DNA from: Halobellus salinus | Lineage (GTDB): Archaea > Halobacteriota > Halobacteria > Halobacteriales > Haloferacaceae | DNA length: 32,828 nucleotides | Reading direction: 5' to 3' | Assembly (NCBI RefSeq): GCF_014646875.1 | Contig: NZ_BMOC01000022.1 | Location: 1 to 32,828 of the forward strand | Part shown: positions 8,306 to 16,385 of the stretch, piece by piece | How positions within the stretch are numbered: position 1 is the stretch's first letter | How the letters are laid out: the number at the start of each line of letters is the position of its first letter | Translations under genes and position numbers: made by a program | The notes under the pieces: generated by a model | Database searches by the model: none | Told to the model about the DNA's origin: nothing | What the model saw: the letters and a program-made list of their open reading frames with translations, nothing else

Positions 8306-8488
8306 TCAATCCTCAGATCCTACCGGCTCGCAACGAAGAACTATCGTCCCATCTTCTCTTACATCCTTCTCAATCTCGTACTGTCCAGCCGTTAGTAAGC
8401 CAGAAACATTCATCAGGCAGCTCCCAGAGTTATCCTCCCAGACACTCCTTTCTTTCACTACTTCTGTCTCTTCAAATGAATCAGCCAT
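8306..8488 (-). CDS. Small hypothetical protein, third gene of a three-gene operon
   Basis: The gene encodes 60 residues from the ATG at 8488 (MADSFEETEVVKERSVWEDN). It overlaps the end of the 181-residue gene by 8 bases, which is the coupling typical of haloarchaeal operons and decides this start over the longer frame. The middle (SGSCLMNVSGLLTAGQYEIE) and the end (REDGTIVLRCEP) suggest beta strands, somewhat like AbrB/SpoVT swapped-hairpin domains, but this is a weak resemblance. Function is unknown. Confidence 0.55.
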   Translation of the reverse strand: MADSFEETEVVKERSVWEDNSGSCLMNVSGLLTAGQYEIEKDVREDGTIVLRCEPVGSED

Positions 8489-9026
8489 CAACCTGATCAG
8501 AGCCTCGTTTGTTTGCTGCCGCCTGTGCCATACTAGGAGAGGCAGCCGGTACTGTGTCTGGTCCAGAATCCTCCTCTCCATTCAAAATCTCACTGATCTT
8601 CACTGAAAATGTCGTACTGGAGCTATCCTTTACTTGGATGCTACCCTTCTCTACCAGAGCTATTTCATCTGCATTCTTGTGCTCTTCTGCTAAAGTGTTC
8701 GCCGCTTGGATCTCTTCATCACTAGGTGACTCAAGCTCAATATTCACCCCATCTTTGGGAGTGACCGTTGAATCGTCCTGATCAGTCTCATTCTTCTCTT
8801 CCGTCTTGGTCTCAGTGTCTGACCGACTCGGACTTCTGTTTGTTCTCGTTCTGCTGGATGTTTCACCTCCAAAGGCTGATATTAAGCTCCGACGTTTCTC
8901 AATAATAGAGGCGCGTCTATCTGTGGGGTTCTTCCTTCCTGCTGCAAGATCCTCGAGAGTCCTAATTCTTAGATTCAGATTTCTCCGGACAGCTCTGATC
9001 AAAGTAGTTCTAGATTGAGTCGACAT
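8481..9026 (-). CDS. Hypothetical acidic protein, second gene of the operon
   Basis: From the ATG at 9026 the protein has 181 residues. The N-terminal 65 residues are basic and rich in Arg and Leu (LIRAVRRNLNLRIRTLEDLA). A Ser/Thr/Glu-rich linker follows. The last 80 residues form a more ordered part (IELESPSDEEIQAANTLAEE, then a strand-rich stretch TTFSVKISEIL). The start codon lies one base beyond the stop of the winged-helix gene, so the two are translationally coupled, and the longer frame starting at 9110 would lie inside that gene. No family is recognised. A DNA- or membrane-binding basic head is possible. The operon probably belongs to the mobile element. Confidence 0.6.
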   Translation of the reverse strand: MSTQSRTTLIRAVRRNLNLRIRTLEDLAAGRKNPTDRRASIIEKRRSLISAFGGETSSRTRTNRSPSRSDTETKTEEKNETDQDDSTVTPKDGVNIELESPSDEEIQAANTLAEEHKNADEIALVEKGSIQVKDSSSTTFSVKISEILNGEEDSGPDTVPAASPSMAQAAANKRGSDQVDG

Positions 9027-9027
9027 A

Positions 9028-9297
9028 TTATAACACCTCAGCGACTTGTTTTCCGTCGTTAGTGGCTTTATAAATCTTATGGTTGTACTTCGATTCAGTG
9101 AGGTCTTCAACTAGTCCCCTCTCTTGCAGCCATTTGACTTGGCGTCTGGCCCATTTTGTTGAGACATCCAGTTCATCAGCCAGTTCCGAGTTCATCTGGG
9201 GCTTTCGAGTAAGTTCTTTGAGGACCTGAGTTCGTCTCTTGGAGGCCTTGACTTGGCTAATCAAGTCCCAGTCTAATTGCTCGAAATCAACTGTCAT
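9028..9297 (-). CDS. Winged helix-turn-helix DNA-binding protein
   Basis: Starting at the ATG at 9297 the protein has 89 residues. It is almost entirely one winged-helix domain: KASKRRTQVLKELTRKPQMN, then SELADELDVSTKWARRQVKW as the helix-turn-helix with its recognition helix, then LQERGLVEDLTESKYNHKIY as the wing. Proteins of this kind (ArsR/MarR/PadR-like fold) act as small transcription regulators in haloarchaea. The longer frame from 9450 adds a His-rich segment unlike a protein domain and is rejected. It heads an operon with the two hypothetical genes to its left and could regulate it from the GC-rich palindrome region upstream. Confidence 0.78.
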   Translation of the reverse strand: MTVDFEQLDWDLISQVKASKRRTQVLKELTRKPQMNSELADELDVSTKWARRQVKWLQERGLVEDLTESKYNHKIYKATNDGKQVAEVL

Positions 9298-9711
9298 ACG
9301 CTCTCTACTGACCACTCTGGGATGAACCCTAATTAAGTCAGGGGAGGCTATTTTGCGTGAGTATGTCACATATATTATGGGTATGACACTGGTGGCAAAA
9401 TGAGGATGAATATGACTATGGCTATTGGGTAGGATCGGCGCGGCCCCCACGGGACAACACGGAAAGGTAGGCAGGCGGGAGGGGCCTCCATTATAGTAGA
9501 GGGTGGGTTCACATCCTCTGAAAAGGCGATGCCCCCGTCCCCCCGTGGGGACCTATCTTAGACAGATCAATGGTAATTCCAAGATTGGATCATTTCTAAG
9601 AATCGCATCTAATTTCCCTTCGCGCGTACCCCTAAGTCTGGGTTCGGCTCAATCTATTAGTAACATATCACAGAAACTACCTATATCCGGCTGGGACGTG
9701 TAAGATCATAT
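9298..9711. other. Intergenic region of 414 bases with GC-rich palindromes
   Basis: This gap separates the minus-strand winged-helix operon from a plus-strand microgene, so it should hold divergent promoters. Its centre (about 9430-9555) is far richer in G+C than the surroundings and contains GTCCCC-CCGT-GGGGAC as an inverted repeat, and another CCCACGGG arm about 100 bases before. No gene is visible. Confidence 0.5.
9537..9552. repeat. Short GC-rich palindrome
   Basis: The arms GTCCCC and GGGGAC pair perfectly around the loop CCGT. A partial relative of the arm (CCCACGGGAC) lies near 9446. This could be a regulator or replication-protein site. Confidence 0.5.
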
Positions 9712-9849
9712 ATGGCAGCGAAATGCCCCCACTGTGGCCAAACAATAGAAAGATCAGAGGAACACAACGCTGAGAAGGTCCGATTAAAGCCCTGTGATCA
9801 TCTTCTCCGTGTCGCTGTTCCAGCAGTCGACTATCCGAGCTTTCCTTAG
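9712..9849 (+). CDS. 45-residue zinc-finger-like microprotein
   Basis: The frame starts MAAKCPHCGQTIERSEEHNA and continues with KPCDHLLRVAVPAVDYPSFP before a stop. The CPHCG knuckle plus a downstream Cys and His give a plausible zinc site. The length is identical to the microprotein at 5670-5807, but apart from the knuckle the two are not obviously alike. It ends 16 bases before the first copy of the dispersed repeat end. Function is unknown. Confidence 0.6.
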   Translation: MAAKCPHCGQTIERSEEHNAEKVRLKPCDHLLRVAVPAVDYPSFP

Positions 9850-9864
9850 TATCTGACTTTTCCA

Positions 9865-9936
9865 CAGGGTGTCATAGAAGAGTTGCCACGGTGTTTATAT
9901 CACGATCTCACAGCCGAATCAGCCGTGAGGTCTTGA
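9865..9936 (+). repeat. Dispersed repeat end R1 (about 69 bases)
   Basis: The copy starts AGGGTGTCATAGAA and contains GGTGTTTATATCACGA and CAGCCGTGAGGTCTT. Aligned without gaps to the reverse complement of R6 (12456-12524), the three blocks match at 13/14, 15/16 and 15/15 positions, while the 10- and 14-base spacers between them differ. It faces R2. Confidence 0.7.
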
Positions 9937-10039
9937 TCGCGTATCGGCCATAACGCCGAAACTGCTGGTGAAGAATAATTAAGCGCGAATCTACTTGATT
10001 AGGCAAAATACTAATATTAGGACTTGATTCATTCAGCAT

Positions 10040-10255
10040 ATGCCCTCCGTCGTAGACAAACTAAACGATTTTAGAGGAACACGCCCAGCACAGGCCATCT
10101 CCGCTGCGATGTTGCTTATATTGGGCTTGTACAATCTGTTCTACAAGCCTGGGGTACTTGCGCTCATTTTCGGTATCCTGTTTTCTGTTGCCGGAGTACT
10201 CGCAGTCTACAAATTGATCGTCGGGGAGAGTATCGTGCAGTCAATTTCGTCTTAA
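10040..10255 (+). CDS. Small two-helix membrane protein
   Basis: The protein has 71 residues. A short polar start (MPSVVDKLNDFRGTRPAQ) is followed by two hydrophobic segments (AISAAMLLILGLYNLFY and LALIFGILFSVAGVLAVYKL) joined by KPGV, and an exposed tail ending VQSISS. The family is not recognised, but such helical hairpins are frequent in haloarchaeal plasmids. It is the only gene between repeat ends R1 and R2, so it may be cargo of a small mobile unit. Confidence 0.65.
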   Translation: MPSVVDKLNDFRGTRPAQAISAAMLLILGLYNLFYKPGVLALIFGILFSVAGVLAVYKLIVGESIVQSISS

Positions 10256-10485
10256 TTCTGTGTTCATCGGACCCGATTTCTTAGAAGCACACGCAATTCC
10301 ACACAGTACATTCGCACATCTATCTGACGGTGTTTCGTCACTGGCTGGGCGAGACAAACGATAATCAACGGTTGTATAGAACCTCTGTATCTCGCAAAGC
10401 GTTCTTGATAGATACAGAATAGTTCAACCGACTAATTGGTACGTCAATTCCCTGTACTGATCAATTCCAGTTTGGTGTGGGGAGT

Positions 10486-10500
10486 CTTCTATGACACCCT
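10486..10500 (-). repeat. Dispersed repeat end R2
   Basis: On the minus strand the copy reads AGGGTGTCATAGAAG, identical to R1 over its first 15 bases and in opposite orientation. Together R1 and R2 enclose about 635 bases. Confidence 0.7.
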
Positions 10501-10590
10501 CACGCGTTAGCTCACAGGCCGGGGATGGGTACAGTTCCATTTTAAGTTTTGAGGGACTTTTTGATTCTCCTGCCGCCATACAGAGATGAG

Positions 10591-11361
10591 ATGACGCAGC
10601 AAAGCTTAGATATTCGTTCCGCACTCACGAACGGCCTCGGTCGGGTCAGTAATCGAAACGGTGGAATACTGATTATGGCGGCTGCAGTGCTCGGAACGTT
10701 GTGGCAAGTCCTATTCAACAGTGTTTTTGTTCAGATGCTCCCGCCTGATTATTCTGGCTCGCTTGGATTAACGATTGATTTGCCCTTTGGAATCCTAGCT
10801 GGTAGTAGCCTCATCGTATTCGTTCTCCTTTCGTACCTCACGATAGTCGCCACGAGAACCTTCGTTGCTGGCAAAACGACCCAACTCCCAACTGAGTTTC
10901 TTCAGCGTCAGATTCCGTGGGTTATTGCCAATCTTATTGTGGGGGGTATCGTGTTCACCCTTCTGCTGTTCATCGGATCTCTCCTGTTTGTTATTCCGGG
11001 ACTCGTCGCCTACCTGTCGTTGCTATTTATGACCTTCTTCATCGCCGTTGATGACGACAATTTCATCAGTGCAATGACCAGTAGTTGGCACCTCACCAGA
11101 GGAAATTGGATTCGACTCTTCATCCTTCTCGCCATCATCATCGTTCCCACCGCAGTCGGGTCTGCACTTGTCTCAACAGCATCCGTGATGGCATTCGGCG
11201 CTAATTCAGCGGCTTCGCAGATCGCCACCGGCCTCATCTCATTGCCAGTTAGCATTCTTATCCTCGGCGTGTTAGCCGAAACATTCGTTCAACTTCAGGA
11301 AAGGCACCACGAGACCTCACCTGGATCGGCTACTACCGATCGCTCCACACCTGAGTATTAA
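10591..11361 (+). CDS. Multi-pass membrane protein of a haloarchaeal family
   Basis: From the ATG at 10591 (MTQQSLDIRSALTNGLGRVS) the protein has 256 residues with about six hydrophobic segments, near residues 25-45, 60-85, 110-140, 145-160, 180-205 and 215-235. The pattern, including PGLVAYLSLLFMTFFIAVDD and a C-terminal VLAETFVQLQERH, resembles the haloarchaeal DUF7847-type family, related to the membrane domain of glycerophosphodiester phosphodiesterases. No enzymatic residues are seen and no function is assigned. A longer frame from a TTG at 10549 adds 14 residues; an equivalent in-frame extension precedes the gene at 21124, so the upstream segment is conserved, either as promoter or as N-terminus. 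The gene lies between repeat ends R2 and R3. Confidence 0.72.
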   Translation: MTQQSLDIRSALTNGLGRVSNRNGGILIMAAAVLGTLWQVLFNSVFVQMLPPDYSGSLGLTIDLPFGILAGSSLIVFVLLSYLTIVATRTFVAGKTTQLPTEFLQRQIPWVIANLIVGGIVFTLLLFIGSLLFVIPGLVAYLSLLFMTFFIAVDDDNFISAMTSSWHLTRGNWIRLFILLAIIIVPTAVGSALVSTASVMAFGANSAASQIATGLISLPVSILILGVLAETFVQLQERHHETSPGSATTDRSTPEY

Positions 11362-11384
11362 TACGGCTCTTGCCGAACACGGTG

Positions 11385-11408
11385 ACAGCGTGTCATAGAG
11401 CTCTTCAC
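11385..11408 (+). repeat. Dispersed repeat end R3
   Basis: The copy reads GCGTGTCATAGAGCTCTTCA after ACA. It matches the core TGTCATAGA of the family and has a CACAC-TAT stretch in common with R5. Confidence 0.55.
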
Positions 11409-11459
11409 ACACTATAGTCAGTCTAAGTATCTTTACAGAGCTGTGCCGTCGCAAAAGAA

Positions 11460-11476
11460 CGTGCACCCGGTGCACG
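11460..11476. repeat. Perfect short palindrome
   Basis: The arms CGTGCAC and GTGCACG flank CCG. It lies inside the R3-R4 unit and could form a hairpin in single-stranded DNA or RNA. Confidence 0.5.
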
Positions 11477-11629
11477 GCGCTTAGACATCTTCAAACAGTA
11501 CCTCTTTATTCCGGAATTCTGATTGTTTTGACCCGGATAGCGTGATACACCCGGCAACCGTGGTTCCTTCAGAGTGGCTTACAGCAGCATCGGGGCTGGA
11601 ACCGCCGGATCTGCCGATGACCTTATGAA

Positions 11630-11648
11630 CCCTTCTATGCCACCCTGT
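11630..11648 (-). repeat. Dispersed repeat end R4
   Basis: On the minus strand it reads ACAGGGTGGCATAGAAGGG, one mismatch from the R1 core, in opposite orientation to R3. Confidence 0.55.
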
Positions 11649-11682
11649 TTCCAAATTAAAGCTGTAATACTGTAGTTGATAG

Positions 11683-11751
11683 ATAGGGTATCATAGAATC
11701 GTTAGCACACCTATTTCAATCGGTAAGTACAGCCGAACGCTGTATCACATC
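11683..11751 (+). repeat. Dispersed repeat end R5
   Basis: The copy begins AGGGTATCATAGAA. At the same distance from the end as in R1 it has ACAGCCGAAC (R1 has ACAGCCGAAT), which supports a common origin well beyond the core motif. It faces R6. Confidence 0.6.
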
Positions 11752-11850
11752 GGATCGTCTTCTGCTCAGAATCTGCCAGGAGCGACCCGGTGGGTAGAGA
11801 GATCCAAACCACAAAAATTTCATTTGTCACGTAATGAATACTCGCTGTCG

Positions 11851-12327
11851 ATGCCCTCCAATTTCGGTAAACTGTTACTGGTTGGGATCCCTTGCCTGAT
11901 AGTAGCGTTATCGGGGTGTAGCGGCTTCTCACCGGCAGGTCAGCCGACTGACACCACGGATAGACCTTCGACTGTGACAGACGTACCGTCGACCGTAACG
12001 GAGGTACCACCGAAGCCTACAGAGTCACCAACGACTGAGACAGTGTCACGTGGAGGTCTGCTGGTTGTCGAGCCAGTAGAGAACACGACCGGAGCGAACG
12101 AGAGCAAGATCGTGCAGTATAACCAGACGAGACTCTCTCAATCGCCAACACTGAACGATGCAGTCACGGAAGCGATTTCTACCAAAACTACACAACAGCG
12201 AGACCTCTCAGGTCAGGAAGTCCAACGAGTTGAATCAGTGGCAGAAGTGTATAACGCGCCGACCGGGGGATTCATACTCTTGAATAATGAAACAGGAGTT
12301 CGCGTCTCACTCGCATATGAACTGTGA
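11851..12327 (+). CDS. Small secreted lipoprotein
   Basis: From the ATG at 11851 the protein has 158 residues: MPSNFGKLLLVGIPCLIVAL is the hydrophobic signal and SGCSG a lipobox with the lipid-bearing Cys at residue 23. A TTG start nine codons upstream is possible but unnecessary. A Thr/Pro/Ser-rich linker (TVTDVPSTVTEVPPKPTES) follows, typical of haloarchaeal surface lipoproteins and probably glycosylated. The last 90 residues form a small domain (VEPVENTTGANESKIVQYNQ to GFILLNNETGVRVSLAYEL) that I do not recognise. It is enclosed by repeat ends R5 and R6. Confidence 0.7.
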   Translation: MPSNFGKLLLVGIPCLIVALSGCSGFSPAGQPTDTTDRPSTVTDVPSTVTEVPPKPTESPTTETVSRGGLLVVEPVENTTGANESKIVQYNQTRLSQSPTLNDAVTEAISTKTTQQRDLSGQEVQRVESVAEVYNAPTGGFILLNNETGVRVSLAYEL

Positions 12328-12779
12328 ATATAGGTCGGGTTCTCAGCAGTTCGTAGCGTCAGCATTGGTCTGGTGACTGGCTTGCGCGTTGTATTCAGCA
12401 CGCCCTCGTGAAGATCAAGAAATCTGGTGGGACCTACAGCGGTACATTCGCACCTAAGACCTCACGGCTGGCGTAGTCGTTGAGTCGTGAAATAAACACC
12501 CCAATAAGAGTTCTATGACATCCTAGTTGATAGAGACAAAGTCTGGGCCAGCAGTCCAGCAGTGATCTTATTCCAACAGTCGGTCAGGCATCCCAACTGG
12601 GCCTGTATCCAATGGCCTGTGCCTGGGGCGTATCTCGCAAAATATTCGCTGCTCTTTGACTCCGTACAACAACAGGTGTGCGTGGATCTGAATTCTGGTG
12701 TTATTCTGGAGTAATTAATTCCTGTCGAGCAAGAAGATATAATTAATCTGATGGCCGCTCCGAGTAGCAGAAGCTTGGG
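12328..12779. other. Intergenic region of 452 bases
   Basis: The first 200 bases contain repeat end R6. From 12525 to 12779 I see no gene and no clear repeat. Confidence 0.45.
12456..12524 (-). repeat. Dispersed repeat end R6 (69 bases)
   Basis: On the minus strand it starts AGGATGTCATAGAA and carries GGTGTTTATTTCACGA and CAGCCGTGAGGTCTT at exactly the same spacing as R1. With R5 it encloses about 840 bases that contain the lipoprotein gene. Confidence 0.7.
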
Positions 12780-13067
12780 CTAAAACGACTGTTGATCTCT
12801 GCTATTATGAGTTGACCCTCGATCGTCGTAGTTCGCTCTCCCGACGCTTCCTCGTGGTGCTAAAGACATCAAAGTGCCCCGGAGCTCATCACTTGAATCA
12901 AATGTCTCGGGGGGATCATCAAGGAGGTCAAGCATCTCCCCAAGAGTCGTTTCAGAGCCGTCTTGAAACTCAACCGTCAGATTTTCGCAGTTATCTTTGA
13001 TATCGTCTATATTGGCTGGATACTCGCAATCACACAACTCGTCCAGTGCCTGGTTGAGTTCCATCAT
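12780..13067 (-). CDS. Haloarchaeal DUF5789-like small protein
   Basis: The protein has 95 residues. MMELNQALDELCDCEYPANI is followed by VEFQDGSETTLGEMLDLL and by DELRGTLMSLAPRGSVGRAN with YDDRG close to the end. This arrangement of a short helix, a strand pair and a conserved basic P-R-x-x-V-G-R segment resembles the small DUF5789-type proteins found in many copies in haloarchaea. Function is unknown. Two adjacent start codons (13067 and 13064) cannot be told apart. No neighbour overlaps it. Confidence 0.65.
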   Translation of the reverse strand: MMELNQALDELCDCEYPANIDDIKDNCENLTVEFQDGSETTLGEMLDLLDDPPETFDSSDELRGTLMSLAPRGSVGRANYDDRGSTHNSRDQQSF

Positions 13068-13621
13068 ACACTATCATTACACAGCGTGTATACCTATGAA
13101 GCTACTGCCGTGAGAGGATGCTTCTATCTGTTCGATGATCTCGTCGAAGAATGAAAGGATATCATCGGGGTAAATAGATAGTCTTCCTGCTGGCGGGGAT
13201 CAAGACAGCGTGGTCATAACAACAGATGAGAGTAAGGAACTGTTCAGGGCCTCTGTTCGCTTTATCCCATCATAGTATTTTGTCCTTCGAACTGAACCGC
13301 AGCAAACAGGGTGTGAATGTCTCTATGAAACACTAATCTAGTGAGCTATTGTGGACTATGTGGAATTAGTACTGATTGTTTATAAGACGTAGAGATTCTG
13401 CCCAGCATCGAAACTTCTTATTTTTCCGAATGAATCTTGAATCAGCTGATAGAACCTGCCTGCATACTAACCGGCGAGGTTTCTCCTAATTCGACAATAG
13501 GTTCCGCTATCCCCGCAAGATACAAACCGCGAGTCGGCTGCCGAGTCATCTCTGATTGTTGCTACTGAATTGTCGGAGTGCTGACCAAGTGCTTATTTAC
13601 TTTACAATAGAATTCGGAACT
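13068..13621. other. Intergenic region of 554 bases
   Basis: The region is A+T rich and separates two divergently transcribed genes. A TATA-like box for the right-hand gene is at 13593-13599. I see no other coding frame or repeat. Confidence 0.45.
13593..13599 (+). promoter_or_regulatory. Probable TATA box
   Basis: TTATTTA is centred about 26 bases upstream of the ATG at 13622, matching leaderless haloarchaeal spacing and supporting that start over the upstream frame. Confidence 0.45.
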
Positions 13622-14125
13622 ATGGTTCTTGACAGATATGACACAGACCCGGTAATCAAAAGTTGGCAGAAACTTCTTGAACAAGAAGCAGAGTCGCGGG
13701 GAACTGAGGTTGATTTCCAGTCCTCCACTTTTCATTTCATCCTCGAAGACAATCCACAGCTTGTTGCGGGGGTAGTTCATAAGAGAAAAAGTTGGGAATA
13801 TAGTCCACCAAATACGGATCAGATATTCTTCGAGGGTTCACGCGAGTTGGATGCTGAAAGTAGATTATCTGAATGCGTTATATTTTCGGTGATTTTGGAT
13901 TTGTACTCTCAATCGAGAGAGTTTGATCCTGAGAAAGATCATTTCCTCATTGTACCTCCAGAAGACAGAAAGATCCTACCCGGGAACAATGACCGTTTTA
14001 ACATATACGTGGACAATCCCAGCAAAGGGGGCTCATATTATTATTATAAATCGTCTCCTGGATCAAACAGGAAGAATATAAAAGGGGGTGACTGGGGTAG
14101 TATGTTTAAAAAGCTGATTGAGTAG
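13622..14125 (+). CDS. Hypothetical protein
   Basis: Starting at the ATG at 13622 (MVLDRYDTDPVIKSWQKLLE) the protein has 167 residues. It has a helical start, a mixed middle (FHFILEDNPQLVAGVVHKRK and SECVIFSVILDLYSQSREF) and a strand-rich end with a Tyr run (GGSYYYYKSS) and a basic tail. No signal peptide or membrane helix is present. The family is not recognised. The 22-residue extension in the longer frame reads as non-coding and lies across the promoter. Base usage is A+T rich like the rest of the element. Confidence 0.6.
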   Translation: MVLDRYDTDPVIKSWQKLLEQEAESRGTEVDFQSSTFHFILEDNPQLVAGVVHKRKSWEYSPPNTDQIFFEGSRELDAESRLSECVIFSVILDLYSQSREFDPEKDHFLIVPPEDRKILPGNNDRFNIYVDNPSKGGSYYYYKSSPGSNRKNIKGGDWGSMFKKLIE

Positions 14126-14570
14126 TACAGATATATGTCAGTTGTTTCACCCTTGAGAAAATAAAGTGAAGATCATACGTCTATTCACTACCATCTCTAT
14201 ACTCAGCAACTTATTTGTGACAAATCTTGAGTAGATGGCAATCTGATTTGATACGGCATCCGTCTGTATTGGCTGATACAGCCTGATCTGACCGTTCAAT
14301 AATTTATTGCGATCTAAGCTCGTTGTATTTTCAGCCTTGGGTGGTCCTTTGGAGTCTTGAGTGGGACTCTTTCTCAAGATTTGTTAAGAGCGTACTGTTG
14401 CACTAACGGAGAATCAGTATCTATCCAGATCGGGTCCGTCGTGTGGGGGCAGCACCTCAGGCGTTAGGTCCCTCAGAAAATCACCTATCCCGGATATTGT
14501 CAACTGATTATTAGGAATCACAGAATGAATTCTCTATGGGTTTCCTGATAATATTTTTATATATCAGGCT
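14126..14570. other. Intergenic region of 445 bases between convergent genes
   Basis: No coding frame looks real. A GTGTGGGGG stretch near 14441 and CCCCCACAC at 14575 (inside the helicase end) match the C-rich motif of the candidate origin at 19461-19695. Confidence 0.4.
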
Positions 14571-16346
14571 CTACCCCCACACTCCCGGGATTGGTCCGCT
14601 TCCTTCCTCAATCAACTCAAACCTATCACTCTTTTTTAATTCTTTGCTGATACTGCTTCTACTCGCTTCAATCTCATCTTTTATATCGTTTATTTCGAAC
14701 TCATCTATGCCCTCACTCTGAAGATATCTGAGTATCTGATTTTCAGTAGAAACATAGGAACCACCAACTGTCTCTTCAGGTTTTTTACTAACTGGGATGT
14801 CGTCAGGGATAGCAGCCGTATGAACATATACTGTACTCTGATCAATTGACTCATCCCTCCCGAATCTAAGGATAGCCTGTCCTACTAGATCATCCCTGAA
14901 AGCCCTCATAATTGGATCTCCAACGTCTCCAAATGACTTGTCAGTCCCTTTCTGACCATCCCACTCGATGGACTGGTTCATAAAGGCTCCAATGAGCTTA
15001 GCTTGATGATGGATCCTCCATTCAGGACTCCCAAGAACGACTCCAACGTCTTCGTTTTTGAACTGATTATTTGACTCGACGTTAGCAAAGTTCATTTTAG
15101 AGCTAATTGGCAGCTCGTCCTCGTCGTATAGATCAAGAGCTTTCTTCGTACTGATTATCGGAATATCCTTGTCGTGATTTTTATCCACTATCCTGATCAG
15201 CTTCCTGTCAGCTCCCTTGGTGACGTATTCACCGGATGAGTATGGCTTCACGTTCTCAGAGGTCTGGATGACAGACAAACCCATAATTTCAGAGTAGTAT
15301 TTCTGTCGTTCTGCAAGAGATAGAGGTTCAACGAGTTCAGTGTGTACTCCTAACCTCCAGTTCAGCCATACAGGAGATGATATATTTTCGTGCTCGACCG
15401 GATAGCCGTTGAGAACGATGATGGTATTAGGAGAGATCCTGGGTTTGTTTCCCCCAAATCCAGGCCTATTCAGTAGATACACGCTGCCATCTCCGTCTTT
15501 TACTCCGATATAATCCTCTCTATCTGAACCGTCAGTATCTCCGTAGCCATAGACAGCAAACCCGTTGCCCAGATCTTCTGATTTCAAAATCGTCTCAACG
15601 ATCTTCACAGCATCGGAATGTGTGGTCGAGCCTTCGTCTGTCCGTAGTTCAAACTCTAGATCATTCAGAGCATCAATTGCTCTCTGTCGGACTCTTTCTG
15701 AGCCTCTAGCCTCGTAGAGAGAGTCAACAGAATTGCAAGGGAAGGAGTCATTCTGTAAGATAGCAGTCAGCTTGGATTCGTTAACCTCGTGCTCTTTGAT
15801 GAACGCTTGTTTTGATATATCATCGAAGAATACAGTCCGGTCTCGGACGAAGGGCTCTACGTGAGAGTGTTTTGTGTGGCCTATGAGGACATCGTACTTG
15901 CTGAGTGGGATGTCTTTCTTGTACTCTCCTTCCAGCTCTGGAAGCTTTCGAGCGTACTCACACGCTGAGTGGCAAGCATCCGTCTCCCGGTGAATGGTTT
16001 GAGGTGAGATTCCCCTATGATACAGTTTGTGCGCTTTGCTCGGAGCAGAGTTGCCTTCGTCTGAGTCATAGCTGTCGCAATCCTCCGGCATTGAGGGGAG
16101 TATCTTCACTGTCAGTCCTCGGTCCTCACACCACTGTTTGAACTCTCCGTAGAGATCTCGACGAGCAGTGAAGTACGCTGCGTGAATCCCTTTGTCAGCA
16201 ATGACCTGAGCACTGCTGTATGATTTGCCTGAAGAAGGGGGAGCCTTGATTACACAGTCGAGTTTGTTCTCAATGCTGTCAGATATTGTTTTCTTGACTC
16301 TGTCGTATACGTCCTGTTGAGATTCTAGCGGGCTCTTGGCTTTCAT
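14571..16346 (-). CDS. Superfamily 2 helicase, XPD-like, probable replication or repair helicase of the element
   Basis: The protein has 591 residues. A Walker A motif (APPSSGKSYSS, residues 35-45) and a motif II region (VFFDDIS, 172-178) define a superfamily 2 core. Near the C-terminal part, GQAILRFGRDES looks like motif VI (Q-x-x-GR). Between Walker A and motif II there are four cysteines (about 73, 90, 125 and 129), the place where XPD, FANCJ and DinG helicases hold an iron-sulphur cluster, and YDVLIGHTKHSHVEP resembles the segment before motif II in those enzymes. The last 70 residues form a winged helix (LRYLQSEGIDEFEINDIKDE). It is the last gene of the minus-strand operon that starts at 17745, opposite the MCM-like gene, which suggests a role in copying the element. 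The XPD-like identity is inference from the motifs. Confidence 0.65.
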   Translation of the reverse strand: MKAKSPLESQQDVYDRVKKTISDSIENKLDCVIKAPPSSGKSYSSAQVIADKGIHAAYFTARRDLYGEFKQWCEDRGLTVKILPSMPEDCDSYDSDEGNSAPSKAHKLYHRGISPQTIHRETDACHSACEYARKLPELEGEYKKDIPLSKYDVLIGHTKHSHVEPFVRDRTVFFDDISKQAFIKEHEVNESKLTAILQNDSFPCNSVDSLYEARGSERVRQRAIDALNDLEFELRTDEGSTTHSDAVKIVETILKSEDLGNGFAVYGYGDTDGSDREDYIGVKDGDGSVYLLNRPGFGGNKPRISPNTIIVLNGYPVEHENISSPVWLNWRLGVHTELVEPLSLAERQKYYSEIMGLSVIQTSENVKPYSSGEYVTKGADRKLIRIVDKNHDKDIPIISTKKALDLYDEDELPISSKMNFANVESNNQFKNEDVGVVLGSPEWRIHHQAKLIGAFMNQSIEWDGQKGTDKSFGDVGDPIMRAFRDDLVGQAILRFGRDESIDQSTVYVHTAAIPDDIPVSKKPEETVGGSYVSTENQILRYLQSEGIDEFEINDIKDEIEASRSSISKELKKSDRFELIEEGSGPIPGVWG

Positions 16347-16385
16347 ATGGTTAACCGGTATGATGATTTGGAGGCGTAGGAAGGA

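Larger units (their letters stand above)
11362..11823. other. Intergenic region holding repeat ends R3, R4 and R5
   Basis: No gene is visible in this gap. R3 (11385-11408) and R4 (11630-11648) are inverted to each other and enclose 264 bases without a coding frame, a size that would suit a non-autonomous element. Inside them lies a perfect palindrome CGTGCAC-CCG-GTGCACG at 11460-11476. R5 starts 35 bases after R4. Confidence 0.55.
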
